Shown here: one piece after another, positions 57,509 through 64,000 of the stretch | How positions within the stretch are numbered: the first letter of the stretch is position 1 | How the letters are laid out: the number at the start of each line of letters is the position of its first letter | NCBI RefSeq assembly: GCF_036173125.1 | Contig: NZ_CP108054.1 | Coordinates: forward strand, 2,914,001 to 2,978,000 | From: Streptomyces sp. NBC_00286 | GTDB lineage: Bacteria; Actinomycetota; Actinomycetes; Streptomycetales; Streptomycetaceae | Length of the DNA stretch: 64,000 bases | Reading direction: 5' to 3' | Translations under genes and position numbers: made by a program | The notes under the pieces: model-generated | Databases searched by the model: none | What the model was told of the DNA's origin: nothing | What the model saw: only the letters and a program-made list of their open reading frames with translations

Positions 57509-58308
57509 GACTTCACCGTACGGGCCGCCTCTGACATCGCGGTCACGCGGAGCTTCGACTGACCGTGGGGCAGCTTCTCCCAGTCGTCCATGAACTTGGC
57601 CGAAAGGCCGTGTTTCGCGGCTAGTTGGACCAGCGTTTCGGTGCGGTAGTAGAAGTCCTCGTGCAGCACCTGGTGTTCGCGGCCCTCGGTCCGGTCGAAG
57701 GTGAAGTCGAACCACCCTCCGGGCGCGAGTACGCGGCCCACGTTGGCCAGACACTGCTCGATGACGTCCGGCGGCGAATGCGAGAACACGCTGTGCGCGT
57801 GCACCACGTCGAAGGACGCGTCGGGCAGGAATGCGAAGGTCAGATCGTCCGTGAGCGTCAGATGGGGCAGTTTGTCCTGGAGGCCTTCGCGTACGAGGGT
57901 GTCCTGGGCCGCGATCAGGATGTCCGGCGAGATGTCGAGCCCGTAGTAGTTGCCGCTCTCCAGGTAGCCGATGAAGAGCCGCCCGGCGCGCAGGTTCCCG
58001 CAGCCGATCTCCAGCATCCTGTGCTGCGGCTTCAGCCCGTGCTTCACCAGGTAGTCGAACTGCATCCGCCCGAGCTGCTCCCACCGCTCGCGTGACGGAT
58101 TGTGGCCCACCGCCGCCTCCGTGCTGCGCGCGGCGTCGGAGGCCATCACGGCCCGGTAGTACGCGATGTGGTCGCGATACCGGAGCCGCAGCCAGGCGTC
58201 ACGCGCGGCCCGACGGGCGTACGGGGGCACCTTCTCCGGGTGCTTCAGCGCGTAAGTCACTTGATGGGCAAGGCTCTTGCGGTAGCGGGTCAGTCGCGTG
58301 GCTCCCAT
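57505..58308 (-). CDS. Class I SAM-dependent methyltransferase
   Basis: A 267-residue protein from ATG 58308 (GGGAG five bases upstream). It has motif I in RMLEIGCGNLRAGRLFIGYL, the acidic residue in YYGLDISPDILIAA, and the post-I DVVHAHSVFSHSPPDVIEQCLANVGRVLAPGGWF region. A long basic N-terminus (KSLAHQVTYALKHPEKVPPYARR) precedes the fold. Substrate is unknown. Because it is fused by stop/start overlap to a LOG-family gene, a purine-type or cytokinin-like substrate is possible but unproven. It is divergent from the DUF427 gene. Confidence 0.88.
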   Translation of the reverse strand: MGATRLTRYRKSLAHQVTYALKHPEKVPPYARRAARDAWLRLRYRDHIAYYRAVMASDAARSTEAAVGHNPSRERWEQLGRMQFDYLVKHGLKPQHRMLEIGCGNLRAGRLFIGYLESGNYYGLDISPDILIAAQDTLVREGLQDKLPHLTLTDDLTFAFLPDASFDVVHAHSVFSHSPPDVIEQCLANVGRVLAPGGWFDFTFDRTEGREHQVLHEDFYYRTETLVQLAAKHGLSAKFMDDWEKLPHGQSKLRVTAMSEAARTVKS

Positions 58309-58395
58309 AGGGACTCCCGATCGGACGACGTCAGGGAAGAATCCGCCGGCGGCGTGCGCTGCACCCGGTGAGACCCCCACCCGAGGAGCCGGAAC

Positions 58396-58719
58396 ATGAC
58401 CGCAGGCCACCGCATCACCGTCGAGCAAGGCACCGAGCACGTACGCGTGGTGCACGACGGACAGGTGCTCGCGGAGAGTACACGCCCGCTGCTGCTACGC
58501 GAAACAGGCTTCCCCGTGCGCTATTACCTGCCCATCGAGGACGTACGCACCGAATTGCTGACGCCCTCGAACACCCACACCCACTGCCCCTTCAAGGGCG
58601 ACGCGTCCTACTGGTCACTCCCCGGCGCCCCCGACCTCGTCTGGACCTACCCGGACCCGAAGCCGGAGGTCGCGGACATCAGGAACCACGTGTGCTTCTA
58701 CGAAGTAGAAGTCATCTGA
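58396..58719 (+). CDS. DUF427 protein
   Basis: A 107-residue protein of the DUF427 family: HDGQVLAESTRPLLLRETGFPVRYYLPIEDV, THCPFKGDASYWSL, DLVWTYPDPKPEVADIRNHVCFY. The family forms a small beta-barrel and is widespread in actinobacteria; its biochemical role is not established. GAGGAG lies about eight bases before the ATG. It ends 19 bp from the convergent mnmA stop. Confidence 0.92.
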   Translation: MTAGHRITVEQGTEHVRVVHDGQVLAESTRPLLLRETGFPVRYYLPIEDVRTELLTPSNTHTHCPFKGDASYWSLPGAPDLVWTYPDPKPEVADIRNHVCFYEVEVI

Positions 58720-58738
58720 CCGACGCCGACCAGGCCGA

Positions 58739-59863
58739 TCAAGCAACCGCCGACGTCGCCCGCACCGTAGTCGCGATCGTCGCCGAGCCCACCACGCGCG
58801 TGCCGTCGTACAGGACGATCGCCTGGCCAGGGGCGACGCCGCGGACGGGCTCGGTGAAGGTGACCTCCAGGGAGTCGTCGACGAGTTCGGCCGTGACCGT
58901 CGTCTCGCCTCCGTGGGCGCGGAGTTGGGCCGTGTACGTGCCGGGGCCGGTGGGGGCCGCGCCGCACCAGCGGGGCTTGATGGCCGTCAGGGCGCGGACG
59001 TCCAGGGAGGCCGCGGGGCCGACGGTCACCGTGTTGTTCACCGGCGAGATGTCGAGGACGTAGCGCGGCTTGCCGTCGGGGGCAGGCGTGCCGATGCGAA
59101 GCCCCTTGCGCTGGCCGATCGTGAAGCCGTACGCGCCGTCGTGGGTGCCCAGCTTGTCACCCGACTCGTCGACGATGTCGCCCTCCGACTTGCCCAGCCG
59201 GTTCGCGAGGAAACCCTGGGTGTCGCCGTCCGCGATGAAGCAGATGTCGTGCGAGTCCGGCTTCTTGGCGACGGCCAGGCCCCGGCGCTCGGCCTCCACG
59301 CGGATCTCGTCCTTCGTCGTGACCGTGTCGCCGAGCGGGAAGAGGGCGTGCGCGAGCTGGCGGTCGTCGAGGACTCCGAGGACGTACGACTGGTCCTTGG
59401 CCATGTCGGAGGCGCGGTGCAGCTCGCGCGTGCCGTCGTCGTTCACGATCACCTTGGCGTAGTGGCCGGTGCAGACGGCGTCGAAGCCCAGAGCGAGGGC
59501 CTTGTCGAGCAGGGCCGCGAACTTGATCTTCTCGTTGCAGCGCAGGCAGGGGTTCGGGGTGCGTCCGGCCTCGTACTCGGCGACGAAGTCCTCGACCACG
59601 TCCTCGCGGAAACGCTCGGCGAGGTCCCAGACGTAGAAGGGGATGCCGATCACGTCCGCGGCGCGGCGGGCGTCGCGCGAGTCCTCGATGGTGCAGCAGC
59701 CTCGCGCGCCCGTGCGGAACGATTGCGGGTTCGCCGAAAGGGCGAGGTGGACACCGGTCACGTCGTGGCCTGCTTCCGCGGCGCGGGCGGCGGCGACGGC
59801 GGAGTCCACACCGCCGGACATGGCGGCGAGTACGCGGAGGGGGCGCTGTGAGATCTCTGTCAT
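58739..59863 (-). CDS. mnmA: tRNA-specific 2-thiouridylase
   Basis: Installs sulfur at U34 (s2U) in tRNA-Lys, -Glu and -Gln. The 374-residue protein has the PP-loop [14 protein letters not shown], the catalytic nucleophile region PNPCLRCN, the second catalytic cysteine in [11 protein letters not shown], and the C-terminal tRNA-binding barrel ([24 protein letters not shown]). Sulfur comes from a cysteine desulfurase; one is encoded nearby at 60738-61907, with the amidase gene in between on the opposite strand. Confidence 0.96.
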   Translation of the reverse strand: MTEISQRPLRVLAAMSGGVDSAVAAARAAEAGHDVTGVHLALSANPQSFRTGARGCCTIEDSRDARRAADVIGIPFYVWDLAERFREDVVEDFVAEYEAGRTPNPCLRCNEKIKFAALLDKALALGFDAVCTGHYAKVIVNDDGTRELHRASDMAKDQSYVLGVLDDRQLAHALFPLGDTVTTKDEIRVEAERRGLAVAKKPDSHDICFIADGDTQGFLANRLGKSEGDIVDESGDKLGTHDGAYGFTIGQRKGLRIGTPAPDGKPRYVLDISPVNNTVTVGPAASLDVRALTAIKPRWCGAAPTGPGTYTAQLRAHGGETTVTAELVDDSLEVTFTEPVRGVAPGQAIVLYDGTRVVGSATIATTVRATSAVA

Positions 59864-59923
59864 AACCCTTCCAGGGTACGGGTCCCCGGGAACCGGGGCC
59901 CGCGGGTATCCGTTGGCCCTTTC

Positions 59924-60706
59924 ATGGGAGAGGACTGGACGAATCAGTGGTCAGGTCTGCGGGCTGCGGACTCCCGGGAGGAGTCCCTGCCGGAGCCTCG
60001 GCAGGAGTCCCCTCGCAGACACCGCCGGGAGAAGGAGGACGGGCGGCCCATCGGCCGGCGGGCGCTGATCGTCGGTGGGACCGCGGCTGCCGTGGGCGGG
60101 GCCGTTCTGGGCTGGGACCAGTTGACGCAGGACGGCGCCATGCGCGAGGGGATGGCCCGGGACATGTGGAAGATCCCTGGCATGCGCAAGCCGCGGAAGG
60201 AGGGAGAGGTCGACTTCGCGGGCGCCCAGTGGGTCGCCGCGTCGTCGGCGAACTGGCGGATGGCGGACCGGCCCGCGGACTACTCGATCGACATGGTCAT
60301 CATCCATGTCACCCAGGGCAGCTTCGACTCGGCGGTGAAGGTGTTCCAGAACCCGGCGCACGGCGCGGCGGCGCACTACATCTTCCGCAAGGACGGGCAC
60401 GTCGCCCAGATGATCCGCGAGCTGGACGTGGCGTACCACGCGGGCAACCGCGACTACAACGAGCGGAGCATCGGCATCGAGCACGAGGGCTTCGTGGAGC
60501 GTCCGGAGGACTTCACGGACGAGATGTACCGCGCCTCGGCACGGCTGACCGCCCGGATATGTGCGCGGCACAAGATACCCGTGGACCGGAAGCACATCCT
60601 CGGGCATGTGGAGGTGCCGCAGGCGACCCATACGGACCCTGGGGACGGCTGGGACTGGGAAAAGTACATGCGGATGGTGCGAGAGGCGCGCAGCACGCAG
60701 GCATAG
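59924..60706 (+). CDS. N-acetylmuramoyl-L-alanine amidase (Amidase_2)
   Basis: A 260-residue secreted or membrane-tethered peptidoglycan hydrolase. The N-terminus is highly charged, then [20 protein letters not shown] forms a Tat-like signal/anchor (about residues 45-64). The Amidase_2 domain carries the zinc ligands in [34 protein letters not shown], plus [18 protein letters not shown] and [11 protein letters not shown]. It cleaves the bond between MurNAc and L-Ala. The ATG lacks a good ribosome binding site. It converges on the cysteine desulfurase gene with 31 bp between. Confidence 0.9.
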   Translation: MGEDWTNQWSGLRAADSREESLPEPRQESPRRHRREKEDGRPIGRRALIVGGTAAAVGGAVLGWDQLTQDGAMREGMARDMWKIPGMRKPRKEGEVDFAGAQWVAASSANWRMADRPADYSIDMVIIHVTQGSFDSAVKVFQNPAHGAAAHYIFRKDGHVAQMIRELDVAYHAGNRDYNERSIGIEHEGFVERPEDFTDEMYRASARLTARICARHKIPVDRKHILGHVEVPQATHTDPGDGWDWEKYMRMVREARSTQA

Positions 60707-60737
60707 GGCACGTCACGTTCCATCAACACGTACTTCG

Positions 60738-61907
60738 TCAGCTGAGCCCCGCCGTCCGTGCCCGCTCCACCGCCGGTCCGATCGCCTTGGCGACCGCCTC
60801 CACGTCCGCGTCCGTGGAGGTGTGGCCGAGGGAGAAGCGAAGAGTGCCGCGGGCCAGGTCGGGGTCGGTGCCGGTGGCGAGGAGGACATGGCTGGGCTGG
60901 GCGACGCCCGCCGTGCACGCCGAGCCGGTGGAGCACTCGATGCCCTGGGCGTCGAGTAGGAGGAGCAGTGAGTCGCCCTCGCAGCCGGGGAACGTGAAGT
61001 GGGCGTTCGCGGGCAGTCGGCCCTCAGTCGCCGGGTCGCCGCCGAGGATGGCGTCGGGGACGGCCTTGCGTACGGCGTCGACCAGGTCGTCCCGCAGCGC
61101 ACCGATCTCCCGGGCGAACCACTCGCGCTGCTCGGCGGCGGTCCGCCCGGCGACGGCGAACGCGGCGACGGCCGGCACGTCCAGCGTCCCGGAGCGGACG
61201 TGACGCTCCTGGCCACCGCCGTGCAGGACCGGCACGGGGCTGTACTCGCGGCCGAGGATCAGGGCGCCGATGCCGTACGGGCCGCCGATCTTGTGGCCCG
61301 AGACCGTCATCGCTGCGAGACCGGAGTCGGCGAAGTCGACGGGGACCTGGCCGAAGGCCTGGACGGCGTCGGCATGCAGCGGGATGTCGAACTCGGCGGC
61401 GACGTCGGCCAGTTCGCGAACCGGCAGCACCGTGCCGATCTCGTTGTTCGCCCACATGATCGTGGCGAGGGCCACATCGTCGGGGTTACGGGCGATGGCC
61501 TCGCGCAGGGCTTCGGGGTGGACGCGGCCGTACGGATCGACCGGGAGGTACTCGACCGTGGCGCCCTCGTGTTCGCCAAGCCAGTGCACGGCGTCGAGGA
61601 CGGCGTGGTGCTCGACAGGGCTGGCCAGGACCCGCGTGCGGGCCGGGTCGGCGTCGCGGCGGGACCAGTACAGGCCCTTGACGGCGAGGTTGTCGGCCTC
61701 GGTGCCGCCGGAGGTGAAGACCACCTCGCTGGGGCGTGCGCCGAGGGCTGCCGCCAGGGTTTCACGGGCTTCCTCTGCGGTCCGCCGCGCGCGGCGGCCG
61801 CCTGCGTGCAGGGACGAGGCGTTGCCGGTGACGCCCAGCTGGGCGGTCATTGCCTCGACCGCCTCCGGGAGCATCGGGGTGGTCGCGGCGTGGTCGAGGT
61901 ATGCCAT
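60738..61907 (-). CDS. Cysteine desulfurase
   Basis: A PLP enzyme (389 residues) that takes sulfur from cysteine for thiolation and cluster synthesis. PLP is bound by Lys206 in [12 protein letters not shown]; the persulfide cysteine is Cys331 in [10 protein letters not shown], on the short NifS/IscS-type loop. HxD ([10 protein letters not shown]) and the N-terminal [10 protein letters not shown] are intact. The closest role by neighbourhood is sulfur supply to MnmA. It follows the DUF4190-like gene by 51 bp on the same strand. Confidence 0.95.
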   Translation of the reverse strand: MAYLDHAATTPMLPEAVEAMTAQLGVTGNASSLHAGGRRARRTAEEARETLAAALGARPSEVVFTSGGTEADNLAVKGLYWSRRDADPARTRVLASPVEHHAVLDAVHWLGEHEGATVEYLPVDPYGRVHPEALREAIARNPDDVALATIMWANNEIGTVLPVRELADVAAEFDIPLHADAVQAFGQVPVDFADSGLAAMTVSGHKIGGPYGIGALILGREYSPVPVLHGGGQERHVRSGTLDVPAVAAFAVAGRTAAEQREWFAREIGALRDDLVDAVRKAVPDAILGGDPATEGRLPANAHFTFPGCEGDSLLLLLDAQGIECSTGSACTAGVAQPSHVLLATGTDPDLARGTLRFSLGHTSTDADVEAVAKAIGPAVERARTAGLS

Positions 61908-61958
61908 GGTGGCCCAATTCTAGAGCCCGCTGTTTCCTGGCTCCGCCGGGCCGGTCCG

Positions 61959-62237
61959 TCAGCCGCCGAGGCTCCACGACAAGGTGTTGTCCGCCGACAT
62001 GAAGGCCGCCAGGACCAGGAGGTCGGCGATGCCGAGGCCCAGGCCCAGGTAGGCGCGGCCGGGGCGGGTGGTGTTGCGGTAGAGGGCCACGGACGCCAGG
62101 ACTATGGCGATGGGGCCCAGGAAGATGTTGAAGACCAGAAGGCCCACGAGTCCCAGGATGAAGGACGCCACGGCCATGCCGTCGGCGTCGCGACGGACGG
62201 CGTTACGGCGCTGGGGCGCGGCGGTGGTGAGTTGCAT
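61959..62237 (-). CDS. DUF4190-type small membrane protein
   Basis: A 92-residue protein with a hydrophilic N-terminus, then two membrane helices (ASFILGLVGLLVFNIFLGPIA and LGLGLGIADLLVLAAFM) of the DUF4190 type ('A-x-x-S-x-x-L-G-x-x-x-...-G-P-I-A-I-V-L-...'). GGGAG lies about eight bases before the ATG. It sits between a 54-aa membrane protein gene (31 bp) and the cysteine desulfurase gene. Function unknown. Confidence 0.82.
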   Translation of the reverse strand: MQLTTAAPQRRNAVRRDADGMAVASFILGLVGLLVFNIFLGPIAIVLASVALYRNTTRPGRAYLGLGLGIADLLVLAAFMSADNTLSWSLGG

Positions 62238-62268
62238 GGGTCTGCTCCCAACAGGCGTAGGGACGTGG

Positions 62269-62433
62269 TCAGTTGGTGTTCTCGCGGCGGCGCGAATGAC
62301 GCTCGCGGACCGCGAAGACGGCCAGCCAGGCGCCGATGACCGCGGCGGCGACGAGAGTGAAGGGGAGCGGCGCGTGGGCCACGGTGCCCAGGACGACGCC
62401 CAGCAGCAGAAGTGCCGCGACGAGGAACAGCAT
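62269..62433 (-). CDS. Small membrane protein, 54 aa
   Basis: The protein starts MLFLVAALLLLGVVLGTVAH and has a second helix (FTLVAAAVIGAWLAVFAV) ending in a basic tail (RERHSRRRENTN). It starts at ATG 62433 with GAGAGG about six bases upstream. A longer frame exists but would run through the promoter palindrome. Similar two-helix proteins recur in Streptomyces. It is divergent from the TetR gene and may be its target. Confidence 0.75.
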   Translation of the reverse strand: MLFLVAALLLLGVVLGTVAHAPLPFTLVAAAVIGAWLAVFAVRERHSRRRENTN

Positions 62434-62495
62434 GGGATGCCTCTCGTGATCGTGGGGGCGCATTCGTTGCTGGATGAAGGTCACCGTTCGGTTCG

Positions 62496-62523
62496 GTGAA
62501 CGATTGTAGCTACAGTTGTTCAC
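62496..62523. promoter_or_regulatory. 28-bp palindrome between the small membrane protein and TetR genes
   Basis: GTGAACGATTGTAG and CTACAGTTGTTCAC are near-complementary arms (12 of 14 pairs). A related half, GAACAGTTGTTAAC at 62567-62580, lies next to the TetR start. This is the expected arrangement for TetR operators controlling both divergent genes. Confidence 0.6.
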
Positions 62524-62588
62524 TGACTTGCGAGTCTAGCGCGTGCAGGACTTTCCAAATCACAGAGAACAGTTGTTAACTGCATGGC

Positions 62589-63206
62589 ATGAGTCACACC
62601 CTCGGCGTCCGGCAGGCCCAGAAGCAGAAGACGAGGCAGGCGTTCCTGGACGCCGCGCTGGCCCTGCTTGAGGAGCAGAGCCTCAGCAGTCTGGGCTTGC
62701 GTGAGGTCACCAGGGCCGTGGGCGTCGCCCCGACCGCCTTCTACCGGCACTTCCCCTCGACGGCCGATCTCGGGGTGGCCCTGGTAGAGGAGGCACTGGG
62801 CAGCCTGCACACGATGATCGCCGGCACGGTGTCAGCGGCCGGCGACGGCGACGAACGTATCGAGCGCGCCGTCGAGCTGATCGCCCGTCACGTGCGCGAG
62901 TACCCAGCCCACATCCGCTTTATCGCCCGCGAACGGAATGGTGGTGTCCAGAAAGTCCGGGCCGCGATCGCGGAGCAACTCACGCGGTTCACCGAGGAGG
63001 TGAGGACCGCACTGGCCAAGCACCCGGAGTCGGCCGACTGGAGCGACGACGACCTGCTGATGCTCGCGGGCCTGTACGTCGACCAGATGCTGATGACCGC
63101 CTCCAACCTCCTGGACGCGTCCCCCGAGGAGCAGGACCAGGTCCTCCGGGTGGCGACCCGCCGAATGCGCCTGATCGCGGTCGGCCGCCGGCACTGGTTG
63201 GGGTGA
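62589..63206 (+). CDS. TetR-family regulator
   Basis: A 205-residue protein whose N-terminal helix-turn-helix (ALLEEQSLSSLGLREVTRAVGVAPTAFYRHFPST) and ligand domain resemble the FabR/DesT-type TetR group that controls lipid genes; that subgroup assignment is a guess. The ATG 62589 has no ribosome binding site and the first ATG upstream stops after two codons. It is divergent from the small membrane protein gene across a palindromic region and converges on the thioesterase gene past a hairpin. Confidence 0.88.
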   Translation: MSHTLGVRQAQKQKTRQAFLDAALALLEEQSLSSLGLREVTRAVGVAPTAFYRHFPSTADLGVALVEEALGSLHTMIAGTVSAAGDGDERIERAVELIARHVREYPAHIRFIARERNGGVQKVRAAIAEQLTRFTEEVRTALAKHPESADWSDDDLLMLAGLYVDQMLMTASNLLDASPEEQDQVLRVATRRMRLIAVGRRHWLG

Positions 63207-63230
63207 CATCCCCTCAGCAGGACGCACACG

Positions 63231-63263
63231 AAGGGCGCGTACGAAGCTGCCGTACGCGCCCTT
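63231..63263 (+). terminator. Terminator after the TetR gene
   Basis: A perfect 13-bp stem (AAGGGCGCGTACG / CGTACGCGCCCTT) with a 7-nt loop, then TTT on the plus strand, 25 bp past the stop. Confidence 0.85.
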
Positions 63264-63277
63264 TCGCCGTCCTGCGA

Positions 63278-63330
63278 GCAACAGGCCTGCGTGCAACAGG
63301 CCTACCTGCAACAGGCCTACCTGCAATAGG
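63278..63330. repeat. 15-bp tandem repeat next to the thioesterase stop
   Basis: Three 15-bp copies beginning GCAACAGGCCT (63278, 63293, 63308) and a partial fourth abut the thioesterase stop codon. Confidence 0.85.
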
Positions 63331-64000
63331 TCAGAGCCTGACCCGCGCAAGCTGTCGAGACTGCGCCACCAGCCGGTCCGCGCTGTCCCAGACCTCGGCG
63401 TCCTCCTCCAGGAAACCGCCGGCGAGGTTGCGCGTGGTGATTGAGACCCGCAGCGGACCCGGCGCCGGGCGGCAGCGGATGTGCACGGTCAGCTCGACGG
63501 TCGGAACCCAGCCGGACAGGCCCAGTTCGAAGGCGGTCGGCGGCAGCGCGTCGACCGCGAGGAGCAGCGAGAAGGGGTCGGCGTCCCGGCCGTCGGCGAG
63601 CCCGAACCACGCCCGCATCTCCCCCTTGCCGGACGGCGAACCGAGAGCCCAGCCCAGGGTGGAGGGGTCGAGCTTGAGCATCAGCCGGTCGGTGATGGCG
63701 GAGCTGCCGGGGACGGGAGCGGGCGAGTCGGCGGGCCCGAAGCACTGATCCAGCGGCGGAATCGCGGGCGGCTTCGCCGACGTGCGTACGTCGTCGGGGA
63801 GCGCGTCCAAGTCCCCGTAGGAGGCGAGTACGCGGATCCGCTCGACCTCCCGGCCTGCCTCGTCGTACTGGAAGAGGGAGGCCTGACCTGTCGACAGGGT
63901 ACGGCCGGTGCGTACGACATCCGTGCGGACGACCGCCGGACCCGGCTCGGATGCGGTCAGGTAGTGCGCGGAGACCGTGAACGGGTCGCCGTGCGGCAGG
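63331..64000 (-). CDS. TesB-like acyl-CoA thioesterase, 5' end beyond the window
   Basis: The frame is open to the right edge. It reads HGDPFTVSAHYLTASEPGPAV, then RTGRTLSTGQASLFQY near the N-terminal side, and TVELTVHIRCRPAPGPLRV, then GGFLEEDAEVWDSADRLVAQSRQLARV at the end. This is the double-hotdog layout of TesB-like thioesterases; the C-terminal active-site loop (EEDAEVWDSADRLVAQSRQ) is complete. It would hydrolyse acyl-CoA esters of unknown chain type. The first 30-50 residues lie outside the window. Confidence 0.87.
   Translation of the reverse strand, partial: LPHGDPFTVSAHYLTASEPGPAVVRTDVVRTGRTLSTGQASLFQYDEAGREVERIRVLASYGDLDALPDDVRTSAKPPAIPPLDQCFGPADSPAPVPGSSAITDRLMLKLDPSTLGWALGSPSGKGEMRAWFGLADGRDADPFSLLLAVDALPPTAFELGLSGWVPTVELTVHIRCRPAPGPLRVSITTRNLAGGFLEEDAEVWDSADRLVAQSRQLARVRL

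Overview
The window is high-GC actinobacterial chromosome and almost certainly Streptomyces core genome. It has GTG starts, purine-rich ribosome binding sites, long GC-stem terminators, Tat/lipoprotein signals and a gene order I remember from S. coelicolor around SCO5523-SCO5486 (memory only, not checked). It holds about 54 protein-coding genes, one short leader peptide and two gene remnants. I saw no rRNA, tRNA, CRISPR array, integrase or transposase.

Layout. 1-226: 5' end of a secreted propeller protein. 457-2828: ilvE and leuB. 3065-8093: purple-acid-type phosphatase, a 42-aa protein, an AAC(2')-type acetyltransferase divergent from a solitary Phd-type antitoxin, and a GH97 glycosidase. 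8184-13010: proline catabolism (P5C dehydrogenase, proline dehydrogenase) with a divergent PucR-type regulator carrying a large repeat insert. 13026-17893: a hybrid kinase/receiver/SpoIIE-phosphatase protein and an ArsR-SRPBCC pair. 18092-23221: a four-gene SBP5-type ABC importer behind a Zur-box-like site. 23169-25425: TetR with a divergent MFS exporter. 25601-31210: serA and ilvC, ilvN, ilvB with an attenuator leader. 31244-42233: a c-di-GMP enzyme (CdgE-like), a 2-hydroxyacid dehydrogenase, an aldo/keto reductase, a PQQ-type sugar dehydrogenase lipoprotein, DUF6191 and a large LuxR-type ATPase regulator. 42435-46563: membrane protein, GNAT, MMPL transporter and the back-to-back tails of a phospholipase C and an MFS gene. 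46582-50156: gatC, gatA, a small gene and gatB. 50280-62433: RmdB-like c-di-GMP enzyme, ligA, MetE-like protein, SDR/LOG/methyltransferase set, DUF427, mnmA, amidase, cysteine desulfurase and two small membrane proteins. 62589-64000: TetR regulator and a thioesterase running off the end.

How the genes work together. ilvE, leuB, serA, ilvC, ilvN and ilvB cover branched-chain amino acid and serine synthesis; ilvBN is read through a leader peptide rich in Ile, Leu and Val. The proline genes and their divergent regulator form a catabolic module. gatCAB, ligA, mnmA and cysteine desulfurase are translation, replication and thiolation housekeeping genes, and cysteine desulfurase can supply sulfur to MnmA. 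The two c-di-GMP proteins look complementary: one keeps a GGDEF domain with an inhibitory site but has a degraded EAL domain; the other keeps an intact EAL domain.

The most notable features are the Zur-box-like site in front of a NikABCDE/Cnt-style importer with fused permeases; tandem repeats at many loci, several inside reading frames with periods divisible by three; the deletion scar at 46140-46509; the methyltransferase-LOG-SDR gene set; a cysteine cluster in the LuxR-type ATPase; and several palindromes that look like uncharacterised operators.
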